Assembly (NCBI GenBank): GCA_010093605.1
Contig: MU004195.1
Location: 1,073,736 to 1,137,735 of the forward strand
Reading direction: 5' to 3'
From: Lophium mytilinum
Taxonomy: Eukaryota; Ascomycota; Dothideomycetes; Mytilinidiales; Mytilinidiaceae
DNA: 64,000 bases
The translations under genes and the position numbers were made by a program. The number at the start of each line of letters is the position of its first letter. Positions within the stretch are counted from its first letter, which is position 1. Under the pieces are notes generated by a model that made no database searches, had not been told where the DNA came from, and saw nothing but the letters and a program-made list of their open reading frames with translations. This document shows, piece after piece, positions 51,157 to 62,214 of this stretch.

Positions 51157-54100
51157 TTAACCCTGCATGTAAGTCATGAGCGACTGCTTCATATCAGGCG
51201 ACAGCCTCTCCTGCACTAGTTGGCCAACGCGGCCACCATGCCTCGCGTCTGCTGCCTTCAGATACTGGCCGACCCAGTTCCGGACATCAGTGATTTCCGG
51301 GAAGGAGTCTCGGGGCACCTTCTTGCAGGTGTTGAGTTGGGTGAAGCCGACGCCGAAGCCGAGATCGTCGACGTCTTGGTCGGGGACGATGTCGTCGGCG
51401 GTGGGAGGGACTGGCGGGTTGACGAGGAGTTCGAGGAGGCTCTTGCAGGTCAGGCCCCATCCTTTAGGATAGCTGCGGCTGGTCAGTAATTTGGAGGGAA
51501 GCGGGGAGGGAACAAAGCAAGACCTACCGGTCGATGAAAGCTTGGGAGTCGGTTAGGGTCATGGTGAATGAGACCACAGCAGTCTTGCGATCGAACGGTC
51601 GCGTCAACTTCTGGGTATCGGGGAGGATAACGGTCAGATAGACGGGCTTGAAGACACTGCGAGTGTGTTAGTCACGTATAGATAGTATCCAGGTAACAAT
51701 CTTACTCGTGCTGGACTTGATCTGTGATGCCGACAAAGAAGTCCGTCCCAAGACCCTTATCCTGTCTCGCAGATATGAAGTGATAGAATGCGATGAAGCG
51801 CTGGGAGAAGTTTTCCGTTTTGGAAGTGGAAAGTCGCGTCAACATCAGCTGGAGTATGGTGACGAAGTAGTTCGATAGGGCCTGGAGTGGCAAGGAGCTT
51901 ATGACGGTTTCAATCAATTCGAAGGAGTGGGATTCGTGGAGTTTGGTTGAAACGAGCTTCTGGTAGATACCCAGAATTGGCTCAACCTGGTTGTCTCGGA
52001 CAATGTCATCAGCCCCGCGGGGGATCATGGCAGTCAATAGCCGAACGAGGGCGGGGACATTGCCCTTTGACTCCCAAAGACTAGGCATGAGAATAGGCGC
52101 GATGAGACCTTTGTAGTAATCCGAGAGTGTGCCGGACGGGTTTGCCTCGAGAAGTGCAGCAAACAGCTGGAAAACATACGGAGCGAATTCCTGGACGTCT
52201 TCTGCAAGAATGGCTGCGAAAGGGTCGTAGAGGGCTTTTTCAAGCTTTTCTTGCTGGGTTGAAGCCGCGTACCGTATCAGTGCACCTATTCCCTCGAAGT
52301 GGAAATAGTAGAAGCGCGGGTTGCTCGGGTTGTGCCGTATGACCTTAGTGATATTGATAAAGTTTGTGAGCACGAGGTCCACAATCGGAACGACTCCCTC
52401 TCGTATGAAGATCAGCACTCTCATGACGCACTTCATCAGGAACTCGTTCTCTTGGATCTTCTCAGGCGCTGAATCCTTCTGAATCAGATTGAAAAGGTGC
52501 GAGAGTAAGGCCTTGGAGAGAGACACTACATCAGGCTTTGGTATAATGGGTTGTCGGGTGTCATCCGTCATGTACAAAGCCCGTTCGACAGCAATTGCAG
52601 CGTAGGTATAGACCACGTAGTTGCTTGAGCCGAGGTGATCGACCAGTAGAGGAAACGCGACGTGCCAGTACTGTGGTGTGAGCTGACTCCGGAATACGTA
52701 GACATATTTGATAGCATCAACTTTCAGGATAGGCTCAATGCCGTTCGATGTCAGGTCCTCAGCAATGTACTTTTGGAAGAAGTCTAGAATATCCACATTC
52801 GGGTTGACGTTTGTAACTCCCTGAGCGGCTGTGGCAGTACCCTTTGCGGCAATGGCAGAGAAGAGGTAAACGGCGGTGTCCTTGGCTTTCCAATTGTTCT
52901 TGTCTTTCGCGTACTCTTGAAGGTAGTGTTCCACGTACTTAGTGACCTCTACAGTCACTAGCTTGTCGAATTGAGACATGAGTTGGCGAAGGAAGTCCGT
53001 AGCAGCTCGCCGCCGCGTATCGCTGTCCGAACCCTCTAGATCCCGGCGAATGAACTCAATAGGCTCATCTTCGAAAAGTTCGACATCCGACTCCCGTAGC
53101 GAAAGATTTGGCAAGATGACCTTTTCTATGACCTGACGGAGTGTTTCAGGGTCGCTGAAAGATTGTGCGTATTGAGGTATCGAGGCGACCGCGGTGAGGA
53201 ATTGCAATGCTTTGCTAACTAGGATGTCGTACTTTGTCTCCAGCCCGACAGCCATAAGGAAAGTCCAGGAGGTTTTGACGAAGTTCTCGAGCTGCGGCCC
53301 GAACGCATCCTCGTATTTCTGCGTGTACAAGATCAAGACTTCGAAAATTCCAGCCTTGACGTATTCTAGGACTCCGGATTCGCTCTCGTCGTCAGTGTGC
53401 AAAGCCGGATTATCGTAGGTGAGGTATTTGAGGAGAAGTGACGAGATATCCCCAATGTTCTCTTCAAAGACCGGGGGCAGATCTTGACATGAGAGATCGT
53501 AGAACAACTTCATTATAAGATTGAGCGTGGAGAAAGCTTCTTGTAATGCCGCGGGGTTGTTTTGTGAACTCGAGATAACGCTGTCGGTATTCTAAGCAGA
53601 TGTAAGTGTCTTTCTTGTGCACGACCTTCCTACTTGTCTACTTACGATCATCAAAGTGATGAAAGGTGTGCTAAACTTGGACAGAACGTGGTTGATTTCC
53701 GTGAACAGCTCGTCGGATCTAAATAGCGGGCGCCACCGTTTGAAGATAGAGTGCGCAACTTGCAAGACACCGTTGTTGACCGCGGTATTGTTCTTCGTGA
53801 GCCGTGATATGAGGTCCTAAAGAGAGGTCAGAGTGGCGCCCTTGCGAATCAACCAGATATCCACGCACATCGACCAACGTGTCCCACTGCCGCCAAAAGT
53901 CACTCTCTGCAATTGCGCTGATAGCTTCGCCTAGCTGGGCTTGCATGTTTGGGGGCACTGAAGTCATCAGCCCGATGAGTTCCTGCTTGATCGCCACCAC
54001 CTCGTTCGCGGGCAGCTTGTAGTTTCCCTCCTCGTCCTAAGATTTGTGAGCCTGTGCTTTTATGGTGTCTTTCGGAGGTTGGAGATGTACCGTCCATGTT

Positions 54101-54475
54101 CGCTTTATGAAGTTCTTGAAGTAGAGAGCGCTGGATAACCTCACGGTCGGAGGAAACGACTCAGTCGCAACAATTTGGAGGAGGGCGAGGGAGAAACCAG
54201 GCTTTGCTGCCTCTGCCGAAATGGCGGCCTCCGCTGTGCAGTGTCAGTAAGACTCCACAAAAGGAAGGAACAGAGAAGAGGCTTCGCTGCATTTGGGACG
54301 GCAATCCTGTCAGGAAAAGCTACGCTATGCGCTCGCCATAAGGGCATGCCAGACCCCGATATAGACGTTGCGCAGACGACGAAAACAATAAACAGAGCAT
54401 CGTACCTTGCTTGTTCTGGCGGGGGTCCAGACTAAGCTGGAGCAACTCCGCGATGGCGGGCAGGCCGGTCGCCAT
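51157..54475 (-). CDS. CSE1: CSE1, importin-alpha re-exporter (CAS)
   Basis: Seven exons: 54475..54406, 54233..54091, 54036..53869, 53816..53646, 53591..51706, 51656..51528, 51472..51157. Together they give 960 aa, the length of yeast Cse1. Cse1/CAS is a RanGTP-dependent exportin that returns importin-alpha to the cytoplasm; it is built of HEAT repeats. Exon 1 starts MATGLPAIAELLQLSLDPRQ. The N-terminal importin-beta region reads FFPPT-type: ATESFPPTVRLSSALYFKNFIKRTW, with YFKNFIKRxW a family hallmark. The central exon covers the conserved NPNVDILDFFQKYIAEDLTS and RFYYFHFEGIGALIRYA. The end is LLELLVNPP...LGFGVGFTQLNTC. For the last intron two acceptors fit the frame (51472 or 51478 as first exon base); the first gives FIDRYPKGWG and exactly 960 residues. 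Its start is 589 bp from TSC2, transcribed the other way. Confidence 0.95.
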
Positions 54476-55064
54476 GATGGTGGAAGACAGTGGTGAAGAG
54501 GGGTGAGGGAGGCAGACAAGAAGTGGAGAGCTCAAGCAGCTGGGCGCTGTTCACAAATATTAGAATGTCCCGCCGTAGAAGTTAACCCGCGCCAAGCAGC
54601 AAGCGCGCACGGGCCAGGCCGTCGGCTTAGTGCTAAGGTTGGACCTAGAGACCCCAGCTTTCTCGTCGACGACGTGGGACGCAACACCTTCCTTTTGCTC
54701 CACTTGCGCCCCCGCCGCCCAAGACGAAGAGATTTCCTGCTGCCCTCAAAAGACCCGGATCATCCTCGCTCGCCGCAGAATACATGGGCTACTTCTACTC
54801 CCCGGTTCCACTGCTCAAGGGCCTCCATTAGTTGCGACGACATAGGGCTGAAGCTTGAGCCGTTTTGCCAGGTGCAATCACGCGCCCGTACTGGGTGTGT
54901 ATTGTTGCTTTCGCTATCCTTCTGCCTATTCGCAGATACTCGCAGTGCTCAGAGTAGCATCTGAACCCTGCGCAGTCTCTACTCCCGCTATCTTTGTTTG
55001 TCACTAACTCGAACACCTCACCAGCGGGACGTAGCAGCAGACCGCATGCGCTACGCCGAGACAT
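54476..55064. promoter_or_regulatory. bidirectional promoter CSE1 / TSC2
   Basis: 589 bp between the two ATGs. GC-rich near CSE1, CT-rich before TSC2. The plus frame at 54503-54964 lacks any domain. No clear TATA box, as is usual for housekeeping genes. Confidence 0.5.
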
Positions 55065-58000
55065 ATGTCTCCGTCCTCTAGCAATGTTCCACAAACACCT
55101 GATAGACAGTCCTCCACCAACGCCCTGCTCGGCGCCTTCAGAACCCTCACTGGCGGCCGTATCAAGAACCCGTCCTCCCCCTCCACCTCCGCAACTCTCA
55201 CGCCCGCACAGACCCCTTCGTTAAGGTCCGTGGATAGGGCGGCATCAGCGGCCAGTGCTCCCCCGGGCCGCGGGATCTTTGGGGTGGGTGACGGACTGTC
55301 GCAATGCTCGGAGAGTTGCCATGAGGCGGACAAAGAGAAGGATGTTGCGGGGGAAGTCCTGGGTGGGCCTGTCGAGCTGGCCTCATTATTGGAACAGCTG
55401 GATATTGCCAACCCGACCTACGACAGGATACTCGCCATAAAAAAGATCTGCCCCATACTGAAAGACTACCCCGTGGACAATGTTTCTGCTCTCTGGATTG
55501 CAGCAAGTGATCTTCTCGATCAAGAGGATCCCCCGGAGGCGTCCGAGGCTGCCTATAGTCTTTTAACGAGCTGCGTTGAGTTGCCGGACCTCAGTCCTAT
55601 GGAGCGACATATATTCTTCAAGGCCATTTCGAGCGGAAGATCTCCCAAAAATTGCGACCTCCGCCTACAGGCAATGCTCGAACTGACTATCGGTGGGCGA
55701 AACGTTGAGGCGTTTGAGCCGCTCGTCGCACCTTTTGTAACCAAATCACTAGATACTTGCTTCAAGCTAGCTCGCGAAGCTCGTAGGACGAGGAAGCAAA
55801 AACGGGCAGGCCCGACATTAAAAGAAGACGAGACGCTATCTCGAATGTTTCAGTATATCGTGGACATCACAAAATTCAACTCAAAAGTCTTCAAGGAAGA
55901 GGATGTCGACCTCCTTCTGACCCAAACCATGGCGATTTGCAAAGAAACTACTCAGGAAAGCGACATTGACCAAGCTATCCGGATATTTGACACCCTGATT
56001 ACCTACACTCACATTCCAGTCCAGTCCTTGAAGCCCTGCTTGGAGGTGCTTTGTGATGTTCATCGACAACTGACCAATCTCCAAGATCCAACGTGGAGCT
56101 CATTGAGCAATTTATTCAAGTCTCATGTCGGACAGGCTTCGGTAACAGCGTTGTTGGGAATTCTTCGCGATGCTCCCAATCCCTTGGGCCGCAGAAGAAA
56201 CATTCCGCGCGGCGTAGTGCACGTACTCCAGAAGCTCTTACTCTACAACGGAGCGGACAGCCTCCCTAAGGTGCCCGTCTCGCTTCTTCTTTCTTCCTTG
56301 AAAGTTTCTCTCGCAGTCAACTATCCAAAGCATGATGCAGACGTCGTCGGGCTGATTGCGACCATCGTGACTGATACTACTCTCACGCAGCTTTTACTCA
56401 AGGAGACCGACTGGAGCGATTTGGTCTCCATAGTGGACACATGCGCGCATCGAGAAGAGATGGAACCAGGGTCTGCGTCAAGTTCGACAATCGAAGCTAC
56501 CTCCAACGTGGACCCGTCTCTGGGGTCTGGGACACAATCGGCCGAAGAATCCAAGGCATACGATGACCTGTCGAGAATTCTTACTAGGCTAGACAGCTTG
56601 TGCGAACAGACTGACTTCGTGCAGAAGGCATCAATAATGGAGCTTTTTATGCGCCTAGCGCATCGCATCAGCAACCCTGCTGCAGAAGGTCTCGTCAGAT
56701 ACTACGCAGAAGAGAGACTTCTTCATCCTTCGAATGAAACATGGCTAGAAGCTTGTCGGACCCTACTGGCAAAAGCTTTCAAAGACCAAAAGCGGCCTCG
56801 ACCTCTTCGCCTCCTCATTGTCCAGACATTGAGGGACACGTACAACACGGTAGAAGGTATTTGCACCGGGGTCCAGATTTCCCAATGTGCGCAAATGATC
56901 CTGGACAATATTGCCGATGAGAAAGACGTTGCCGTACTTCATGAGCTCGTGGATTTTGCTGTCAATGTTGCCGATCGAGCATCCGATGAGGTCTTCGAAG
57001 ATGTAGTAGCGCTTCTGAAGGCGCCGCTAGAACAACCGGCACCACAATCGCCAAATTCACATCCCAACCTTGCGGCATATTGGGCTTCCCCTGCAATTCG
57101 TCGAGACGTGGAAACCTTCGGAACTCCCCATAACGTCCTGGCGTCTGCTTTGGTGCGGTTGTTCACTCGAACGCTAAATCAATCCGCCATGAAATGTCGA
57201 GTTCTGTATGACACTCTGCTGCTTGTTGCGGGATCTGAGTCGTGCGACACTGATGCGCGAATCACTGCGCTCAAACTCCTCTTCCGGCTACGCAGTGACT
57301 CTAATTACGCCATGATCGTGAACCCTTCCTCGGAAGGTGAGAGTATTGCCGCCGTGCTTTGTCGTACCACAGAAACGGCAATACATCAGGACAAGATAGA
57401 CGACCACGTGCCAATCGATACTTCGAAACCAGAAGAGCATATATCTTGGCGCGACAAGAAAGACTTGAACAACAGTCCTCATTCTTCGCTCACAAGAAAC
57501 TCAGCTCGTCCAGCAAACCTTACAGGCCGAATCTCGCGTCCAGTTCCACCACTGTGGATGTACCCGGGCCCAAAAGGTCTTCCTGAAGAGCCGTCACGCA
57601 CGGCCAGTCGGTATACGTTTTCGTATGTCGAACCAACCGATGAACAAGAGACGAGCCCTCGCTCTGAGTTGAAGATCGCACTGTGGCTCGAACTTCTTAT
57701 ATCCTTACTACAAAAAGCACCCGATTGGGAACTGTACAGCTATATCTTGGTTCATTTGGGACCTCAGCTTTCGAATCAATCCCTCTTCCGTAATGCAGTC
57801 CCGCAGCTGAAGATGTTGCGAAGCGTGCTTTGCGAGCAAATCCGAGCAACCACGTTCCACGAGCCACCAAATCACACGTTGCTCAAGAAGGCCGATGTTG
57901 CTGTGTGCTTGTTCCATGTCCTCACGATTCTTATCAGCTACCATGCTCACTACGAAAAGAGCGAGGAGGATGAGCTAGTCAGAGCATTTTTACATGGAAT

Positions 58001-59906
58001 TGGTTCGTGGGAAAGGACTTCGAAATGGTGCATTCATGCACTAACGGTGTGCTGTCACGAGCTACCGCTTTCTGTCACCAAGTCACTGGATAATATTGTC
58101 GTAAAGATGTCTCAAATTATCACTCAAGCTCAAGTCGCAATCCATATCCTCGAGTTCCTCACGTCCTTGGCTCGAATGCCGGAGCTTCACAAGCATTTCC
58201 GAGAAGACGACTATAGGACGATATTTGGTGTTAGCTTTCGCTATCTGCAATATGTTCGGCACAAAAATGAGGATATGGTCGCCTCTAGTTCTTCCCCGAG
58301 TGGCCAAAAGGCGCTTCGACACAGCGGCGCCTCTCGCGATTTCTCTCATGCGTCCAACCCAAAAGCGGTAACGAACAAGTCCACAACTGATGACCTTCCA
58401 CAATATGTGTACGCGTTAGCTTTTCACGTCATCACTTTCTGGTTCATGGCCTTGAAACTGCCAGAGAGACATCAGCAGATAAAATGGATCACTCAAAACC
58501 TGGTCTACCAAAATAAAGCTGGACATAATATTATTGAAGAGCAAAGCCAAGTCATCATAGATTTGATGCAGATGGTAGCATATTCGGACCGCGACGAAAC
58601 GAGCCCAAACCCAGACTTCGCGAAACCTTCGGATGGGGATATCTTGGAGAAAACATGGCTTGTAGGACACAGCTTGCTAACACTGGAGACAGCTGGAAGA
58701 ACTGGCGTGACTCAAATGACGAGCAGGAGACCGTGCGGTACTCGTTACTCCAGCATTCGTCCTCTTGTTACACAACTCCCTCAACACCATATTCCCATAG
58801 CCTCCGGCGAGACTTCGGAGGCCTTCTTGGAGTCGTCATATCCCAGTATTCTCCCAGACGACATCTACCAAAGCTACTTCGGGCCGCTCAATTTTCCTTC
58901 TGCTTTGGGTGTCCTACCCGAACCGCCAACCTGTCTACCAGAGGACGATATGAGTCGACGGGCCATTGCGACTTTTGACCGTAGTCCCACAGTCGATGGA
59001 CACAAGATTGGTGTCATCTATATCGGCGAAGGGCAGACTGACGAGCGGGAGATCTTGCTAAACGTAATGGGATCTTCTGACTATACTGCCTTTCTCGGTG
59101 ACCTCGGAACACTGATGCGTCTCAAAGGCGCGAAATTCAACACTGGTGGTCTCGATACTCGTTACGACAGTGATGGCGAATTTACTATTGCTTGGCGCGA
59201 TCGCGTAATGGAAATTTGCTATCATATCACCACAATGATGCCTACGAATCTTGAAGGCAACGAGACTTACGCGAATAAAAAGCGACATATCGGGAACGAC
59301 TTTGTCAATATCATCTTTAACGATTCTGGCCTTCCATACGATTTTGACACTTTCCCTTCCGCCTTCAATTACGTCCATATTGTCGTCACACCTGAAGCGC
59401 GGGCTTCCTTCATCGAGCGCCGTCTAGACCTGGACCCAGACGGTAGGACTCGATACTACAAGGTCCAGGTCATCCCAAAACCCGGTTTCCCCGAAATATC
59501 CCCAGCAGCTGAAAGCAAGATGATCAGTGGAAAACACCTTGCCGCTTACTGCCGCCTCATCGCCATCAACGCCAGCGTGTTTTCGCAAGTCTGGTTCGAG
59601 CGCGAGGGCGGCGAGTCTGTCTCCTCATGGCGACATCGACTACGCCAGATTGTGAGGCTGCGCGAACGATATATACCTAAGCCCGTCCCACCGAAAAACG
59701 ACGATTCGCCGTCCTCGCCTTCTGGCGAGATGAACCGGTTTTCAAGCACGCCTGTGCCCAGTTCGAGAGGTAGTAACATGTCTATGCGGGAGAGCAAGAT
59801 CACTGTCAAGCGCTCTAGCAACTTCACCCATGTTAGCGAAGGCACGAGTAGGAGCAGTATTGCGAGTGGTGCTGCCGAAATGGAGCGACAGGGCTCTGGC
59901 ACGTGA
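55065..59906 (+). CDS. TSC2: TSC2 (tuberin), Rheb GTPase-activating protein
   Basis: Single exon of 1613 aa. With TSC1 (hamartin), tuberin switches off the small GTPase Rheb and thus TORC1 on endomembranes. Residues 1-80 are Ser/Thr/Pro-rich. A long alpha-solenoid follows (tuberin N-terminal region, from about residue 100 to 1000). The Rap/Ran-GAP domain is at about residues 1316-1510. It has IGVIYIGEGQTDEREIL, FLGDLGTLMRLKG and KKRHIGNDFVNIIFNDSGLP; N1411 in HIGND is the catalytic Asn thumb of tuberin-type GAPs, so the enzyme should be active. The end after WRHRLRQIVRLRERY is a Ser-rich tail (RESKITVKRSSNF) with basic-directed serines. It is intronless despite its length. A Ser/Arg-rich stretch near residues 1220-1235 (TSRRPCGTRYSS) is a likely phosphorylation site. 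A start at 55065 fits the leader. Confidence 0.95.
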   Translation: MSPSSSNVPQTPDRQSSTNALLGAFRTLTGGRIKNPSSPSTSATLTPAQTPSLRSVDRAASAASAPPGRGIFGVGDGLSQCSESCHEADKEKDVAGEVLGGPVELASLLEQLDIANPTYDRILAIKKICPILKDYPVDNVSALWIAASDLLDQEDPPEASEAAYSLLTSCVELPDLSPMERHIFFKAISSGRSPKNCDLRLQAMLELTIGGRNVEAFEPLVAPFVTKSLDTCFKLAREARRTRKQKRAGPTLKEDETLSRMFQYIVDITKFNSKVFKEEDVDLLLTQTMAICKETTQESDIDQAIRIFDTLITYTHIPVQSLKPCLEVLCDVHRQLTNLQDPTWSSLSNLFKSHVGQASVTALLGILRDAPNPLGRRRNIPRGVVHVLQKLLLYNGADSLPKVPVSLLLSSLKVSLAVNYPKHDADVVGLIATIVTDTTLTQLLLKETDWSDLVSIVDTCAHREEMEPGSASSSTIEATSNVDPSLGSGTQSAEESKAYDDLSRILTRLDSLCEQTDFVQKASIMELFMRLAHRISNPAAEGLVRYYAEERLLHPSNETWLEACRTLLAKAFKDQKRPRPLRLLIVQTLRDTYNTVEGICTGVQISQCAQMILDNIADEKDVAVLHELVDFAVNVADRASDEVFEDVVALLKAPLEQPAPQSPNSHPNLAAYWASPAIRRDVETFGTPHNVLASALVRLFTRTLNQSAMKCRVLYDTLLLVAGSESCDTDARITALKLLFRLRSDSNYAMIVNPSSEGESIAAVLCRTTETAIHQDKIDDHVPIDTSKPEEHISWRDKKDLNNSPHSSLTRNSARPANLTGRISRPVPPLWMYPGPKGLPEEPSRTASRYTFSYVEPTDEQETSPRSELKIALWLELLISLLQKAPDWELYSYILVHLGPQLSNQSLFRNAVPQLKMLRSVLCEQIRATTFHEPPNHTLLKKADVAVCLFHVLTILISYHAHYEKSEEDELVRAFLHGIGSWERTSKWCIHALTVCCHELPLSVTKSLDNIVVKMSQIITQAQVAIHILEFLTSLARMPELHKHFREDDYRTIFGVSFRYLQYVRHKNEDMVASSSSPSGQKALRHSGASRDFSHASNPKAVTNKSTTDDLPQYVYALAFHVITFWFMALKLPERHQQIKWITQNLVYQNKAGHNIIEEQSQVIIDLMQMVAYSDRDETSPNPDFAKPSDGDILEKTWLVGHSLLTLETAGRTGVTQMTSRRPCGTRYSSIRPLVTQLPQHHIPIASGETSEAFLESSYPSILPDDIYQSYFGPLNFPSALGVLPEPPTCLPEDDMSRRAIATFDRSPTVDGHKIGVIYIGEGQTDEREILLNVMGSSDYTAFLGDLGTLMRLKGAKFNTGGLDTRYDSDGEFTIAWRDRVMEICYHITTMMPTNLEGNETYANKKRHIGNDFVNIIFNDSGLPYDFDTFPSAFNYVHIVVTPEARASFIERRLDLDPDGRTRYYKVQVIPKPGFPEISPAAESKMISGKHLAAYCRLIAINASVFSQVWFEREGGESVSSWRHRLRQIVRLRERYIPKPVPPKNDDSPSSPSGEMNRFSSTPVPSSRGSNMSMRESKITVKRSSNFTHVSEGTSRSSIASGAAEMERQGSGT

Positions 59907-60548
59907 GAAGCCAGGAAGCTCTGTCAGAAAGCTGTCTCCGCCGTATTTGTTCTTTCACGCGGCATGGAACCGGCGTACCAAGGTCTCGGATAAGACCTGT
60001 TGTTACGCATCACGAACCGGGAATCGGTCCTTACGCGCTTCTTCTATACACTATACTCTCCTGCGCATAGCGAATGCACATATACCCCGGGGGCGTTCAA
60101 GGCATTGACAGGATACATATCTCCTTTCTCTCCCATGTCCCCATTCTCCTTTTTCTTCCTCGTCTCTCTCTTTTTGTTCCTCAAAAGTCGTTTCGGAGCC
60201 TTGGTTGGGGGGGTGTCTATGATCCCCGGCGTTGTCTACCCTCCACACAAAAGTCTTTCATGCGTTTTCTTTTTGGCCTGTTCCATTCCATTAGGAGCAT
60301 GGCCATCCACAGCGAACGCCTGTATTCTGCTTTGAACTATGTTTGGGGAGTCACATAACTCTCGCCCATGTGTATAGTATAGTAGTATGCGTAACATAGC
60401 GACACGCGAAGTGGGTCTTTCCACTCATTGAAAAGCTTTCGGTTCTATGTCCATTTCAGACTTTACGACGCACGTTCTACTAATATATCCTAAAACAATG
60501 ACATTACCCATCATGTAACTCTCCACCCACCTTCCTACCCCCTTCGGC
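59907..60548. other. convergent 3' intergenic region
   Basis: 640 bp between the TSC2 stop and the aminopeptidase stop, with CT-rich tracts around 60120-60180. Short frames here have no support. Confidence 0.4.
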
Positions 60549-62214
60549 TCACAAAAAACTCTTCCCTTTAACCTTACTCACATTCCTCTTCAGAGTCCCC
60601 CTATAAGCCCTCTTCCTCAACCCCAAACCCCTCTTCGCAACCGCCTCCTTCGCCGGCAAACTCCCAAAACTCGTCCCATACGTCGCCACCGCCGCCGCAA
60701 TCGCCTTCGCATTCAGCACAAACGCCGTCATATTCAAATTCGCCACAGTATCCCCCGCGCCGTGATAATTCACATCTGTCGCGACCCCCGCCTCGCCCCC
60801 AAACAATTCCACCTCCTCCTCCGTCTTGATCTCCTCCGCCCCGGTAAACGTCCCGCCCGCGGGTATCCCATTATCAATAAACGCCTGATAGTCCGACCTT
60901 CCATCAAACGCCGTCGGTACACTCCCGGGCCCCTCCACCGCGAAAAAAGCCTCGAAGAAATGCTCTATCTCCGCCGACCCCGCCGGGCCCGTCTGGTTGA
61001 ACGCGGACCCATCCCCGTCGTAGATCGCGTAGATGTAGTTCGGGCTCGCGATCATGTCGAAGTTGAGATAGGCACGGACATTCGCGAGCTCGCTGTCGGA
61101 CAGGCTGTCGACGTAGTAGGTGCTCCCGAGCAGGCCTTCTTCCTCGCCGCTCCAGAAGCCGAAGCGCACGGCGTTGTTCACGCGGTATTTGGCGAGGGCT
61201 TTCGCGACGGCGAGGATCCCGATTGTGCCGCTGCCGTCGTCGTTGATTCCTGGGCCGGCGGCGACGCTGTCGGTGTGCGCGCCAAGGACGAGGGTGGTGT
61301 TGGGGGAGCCGCAGTTGGAGGTGGCGATCACGTTGGAGGTGTAGGCGGTTTCGATGACGCTGAGGACGGAAAGGGTGGCATTTAGAGTTGCGCCGTCGGT
61401 GATTGAGGAGACGAGGGCGGTGCCGTCTTCCTGGGATAGGGCGAGCGTGGGGACGTAGGGGCCTTCGGCGCGCGGAAGGCCCAGGGTGCCGTTCAGTCCG
61501 CCAGGGATGTTGTTATAGATGATTGCTGCGGAGGCGCCCGCGAGGCCGGCAAGGACGGATTTGGCGCCGAATTCGCAGGTGCCGCGCGAGATGAGGGCGA
61601 TGTTGCCGGAGACATCGGCAGGGTAGTCAGACTTGGTGGAAAGTCAGAAGGTGGGTCGAGATATCTAACGTGAGTGGCCGATACTTACTGCTTCACAACC
61701 TTTGTTGCTAATAGAGACAAGAGGCGCCGTGACCTCGCCGCTGGCGGAGTACTCCATGATCGATGCGGCGTATTTGGTGCCGTCGATGGTCAGGTTGCCT
61801 TCGGCGCTGATTTGGACAAGGGAGCTCCATTCCTGCCGCTCGACGGTGTAGTAGTCGTCCAGGGAGGTTAGTTCTTTGATGAGGTAGGCGACGGTGTCGT
61901 TGTGCCCGAGCCCGCCCATCAGTCGGTTGCGCTCGGGGTGCGCGTAGGCGAAAGACTCGAGAGTTTTGGCGCCTTTGAGGAGGTTTTTTTCTCTGATGTC
62001 TTTTTGGAGGTGTTTCTGGATATTGTTAGATTGTACGTGGATTCAATTGGGTATAGCTTTTGGGTGCTCTTACCGAGCTGACGAGGGGCAGATGCTTGCA
62101 CTGTTTGCATTGCTTCGGTGGAGGATGATGGTGACCAGGTCCGCCAGGGGTCGGCGAACTCAATGCAAGGGTAGCAAGAGCACCAATGGCGGCGGCATAT
62201 TGAAAGGTCCTCAT
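60549..62214 (-). CDS. secreted/vacuolar M28 aminopeptidase (aminopeptidase Y type)
   Basis: Exons 62214..62074, 62015..61689 and 61631..60549 give 516 aa, close to yeast Ape3 (537 aa). It starts with a signal peptide (MRTFQYAAAIGALATLALSS). A PA domain follows (VSISNKGCEASDYPADVSGNIALISRGTCEFGAKS), completed by splicing at EA/SDYP. The M28 zinc-peptidase core has H275 and D277 in GAHTDSV, D287 in GINDDGSG, the Glu pair in WSGEEEGLLGS, and the last His in DVNYHGAGDT. These bind two zinc ions that cut N-terminal residues from peptides. The C-terminus is very basic (RGLGLRKRAYRGTLKRNVSKVKGKSFL), unusual for Ape3, and might be a processed or targeting tail. Location is vacuole or outside the cell. 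Confidence 0.92.

Noticed and set aside
60762-61385. 207-codon plus-strand frame opposite the aminopeptidase
   Set aside because: Antisense shadow of the M28 catalytic exon; Val/Gly/Arg-rich and no signature.
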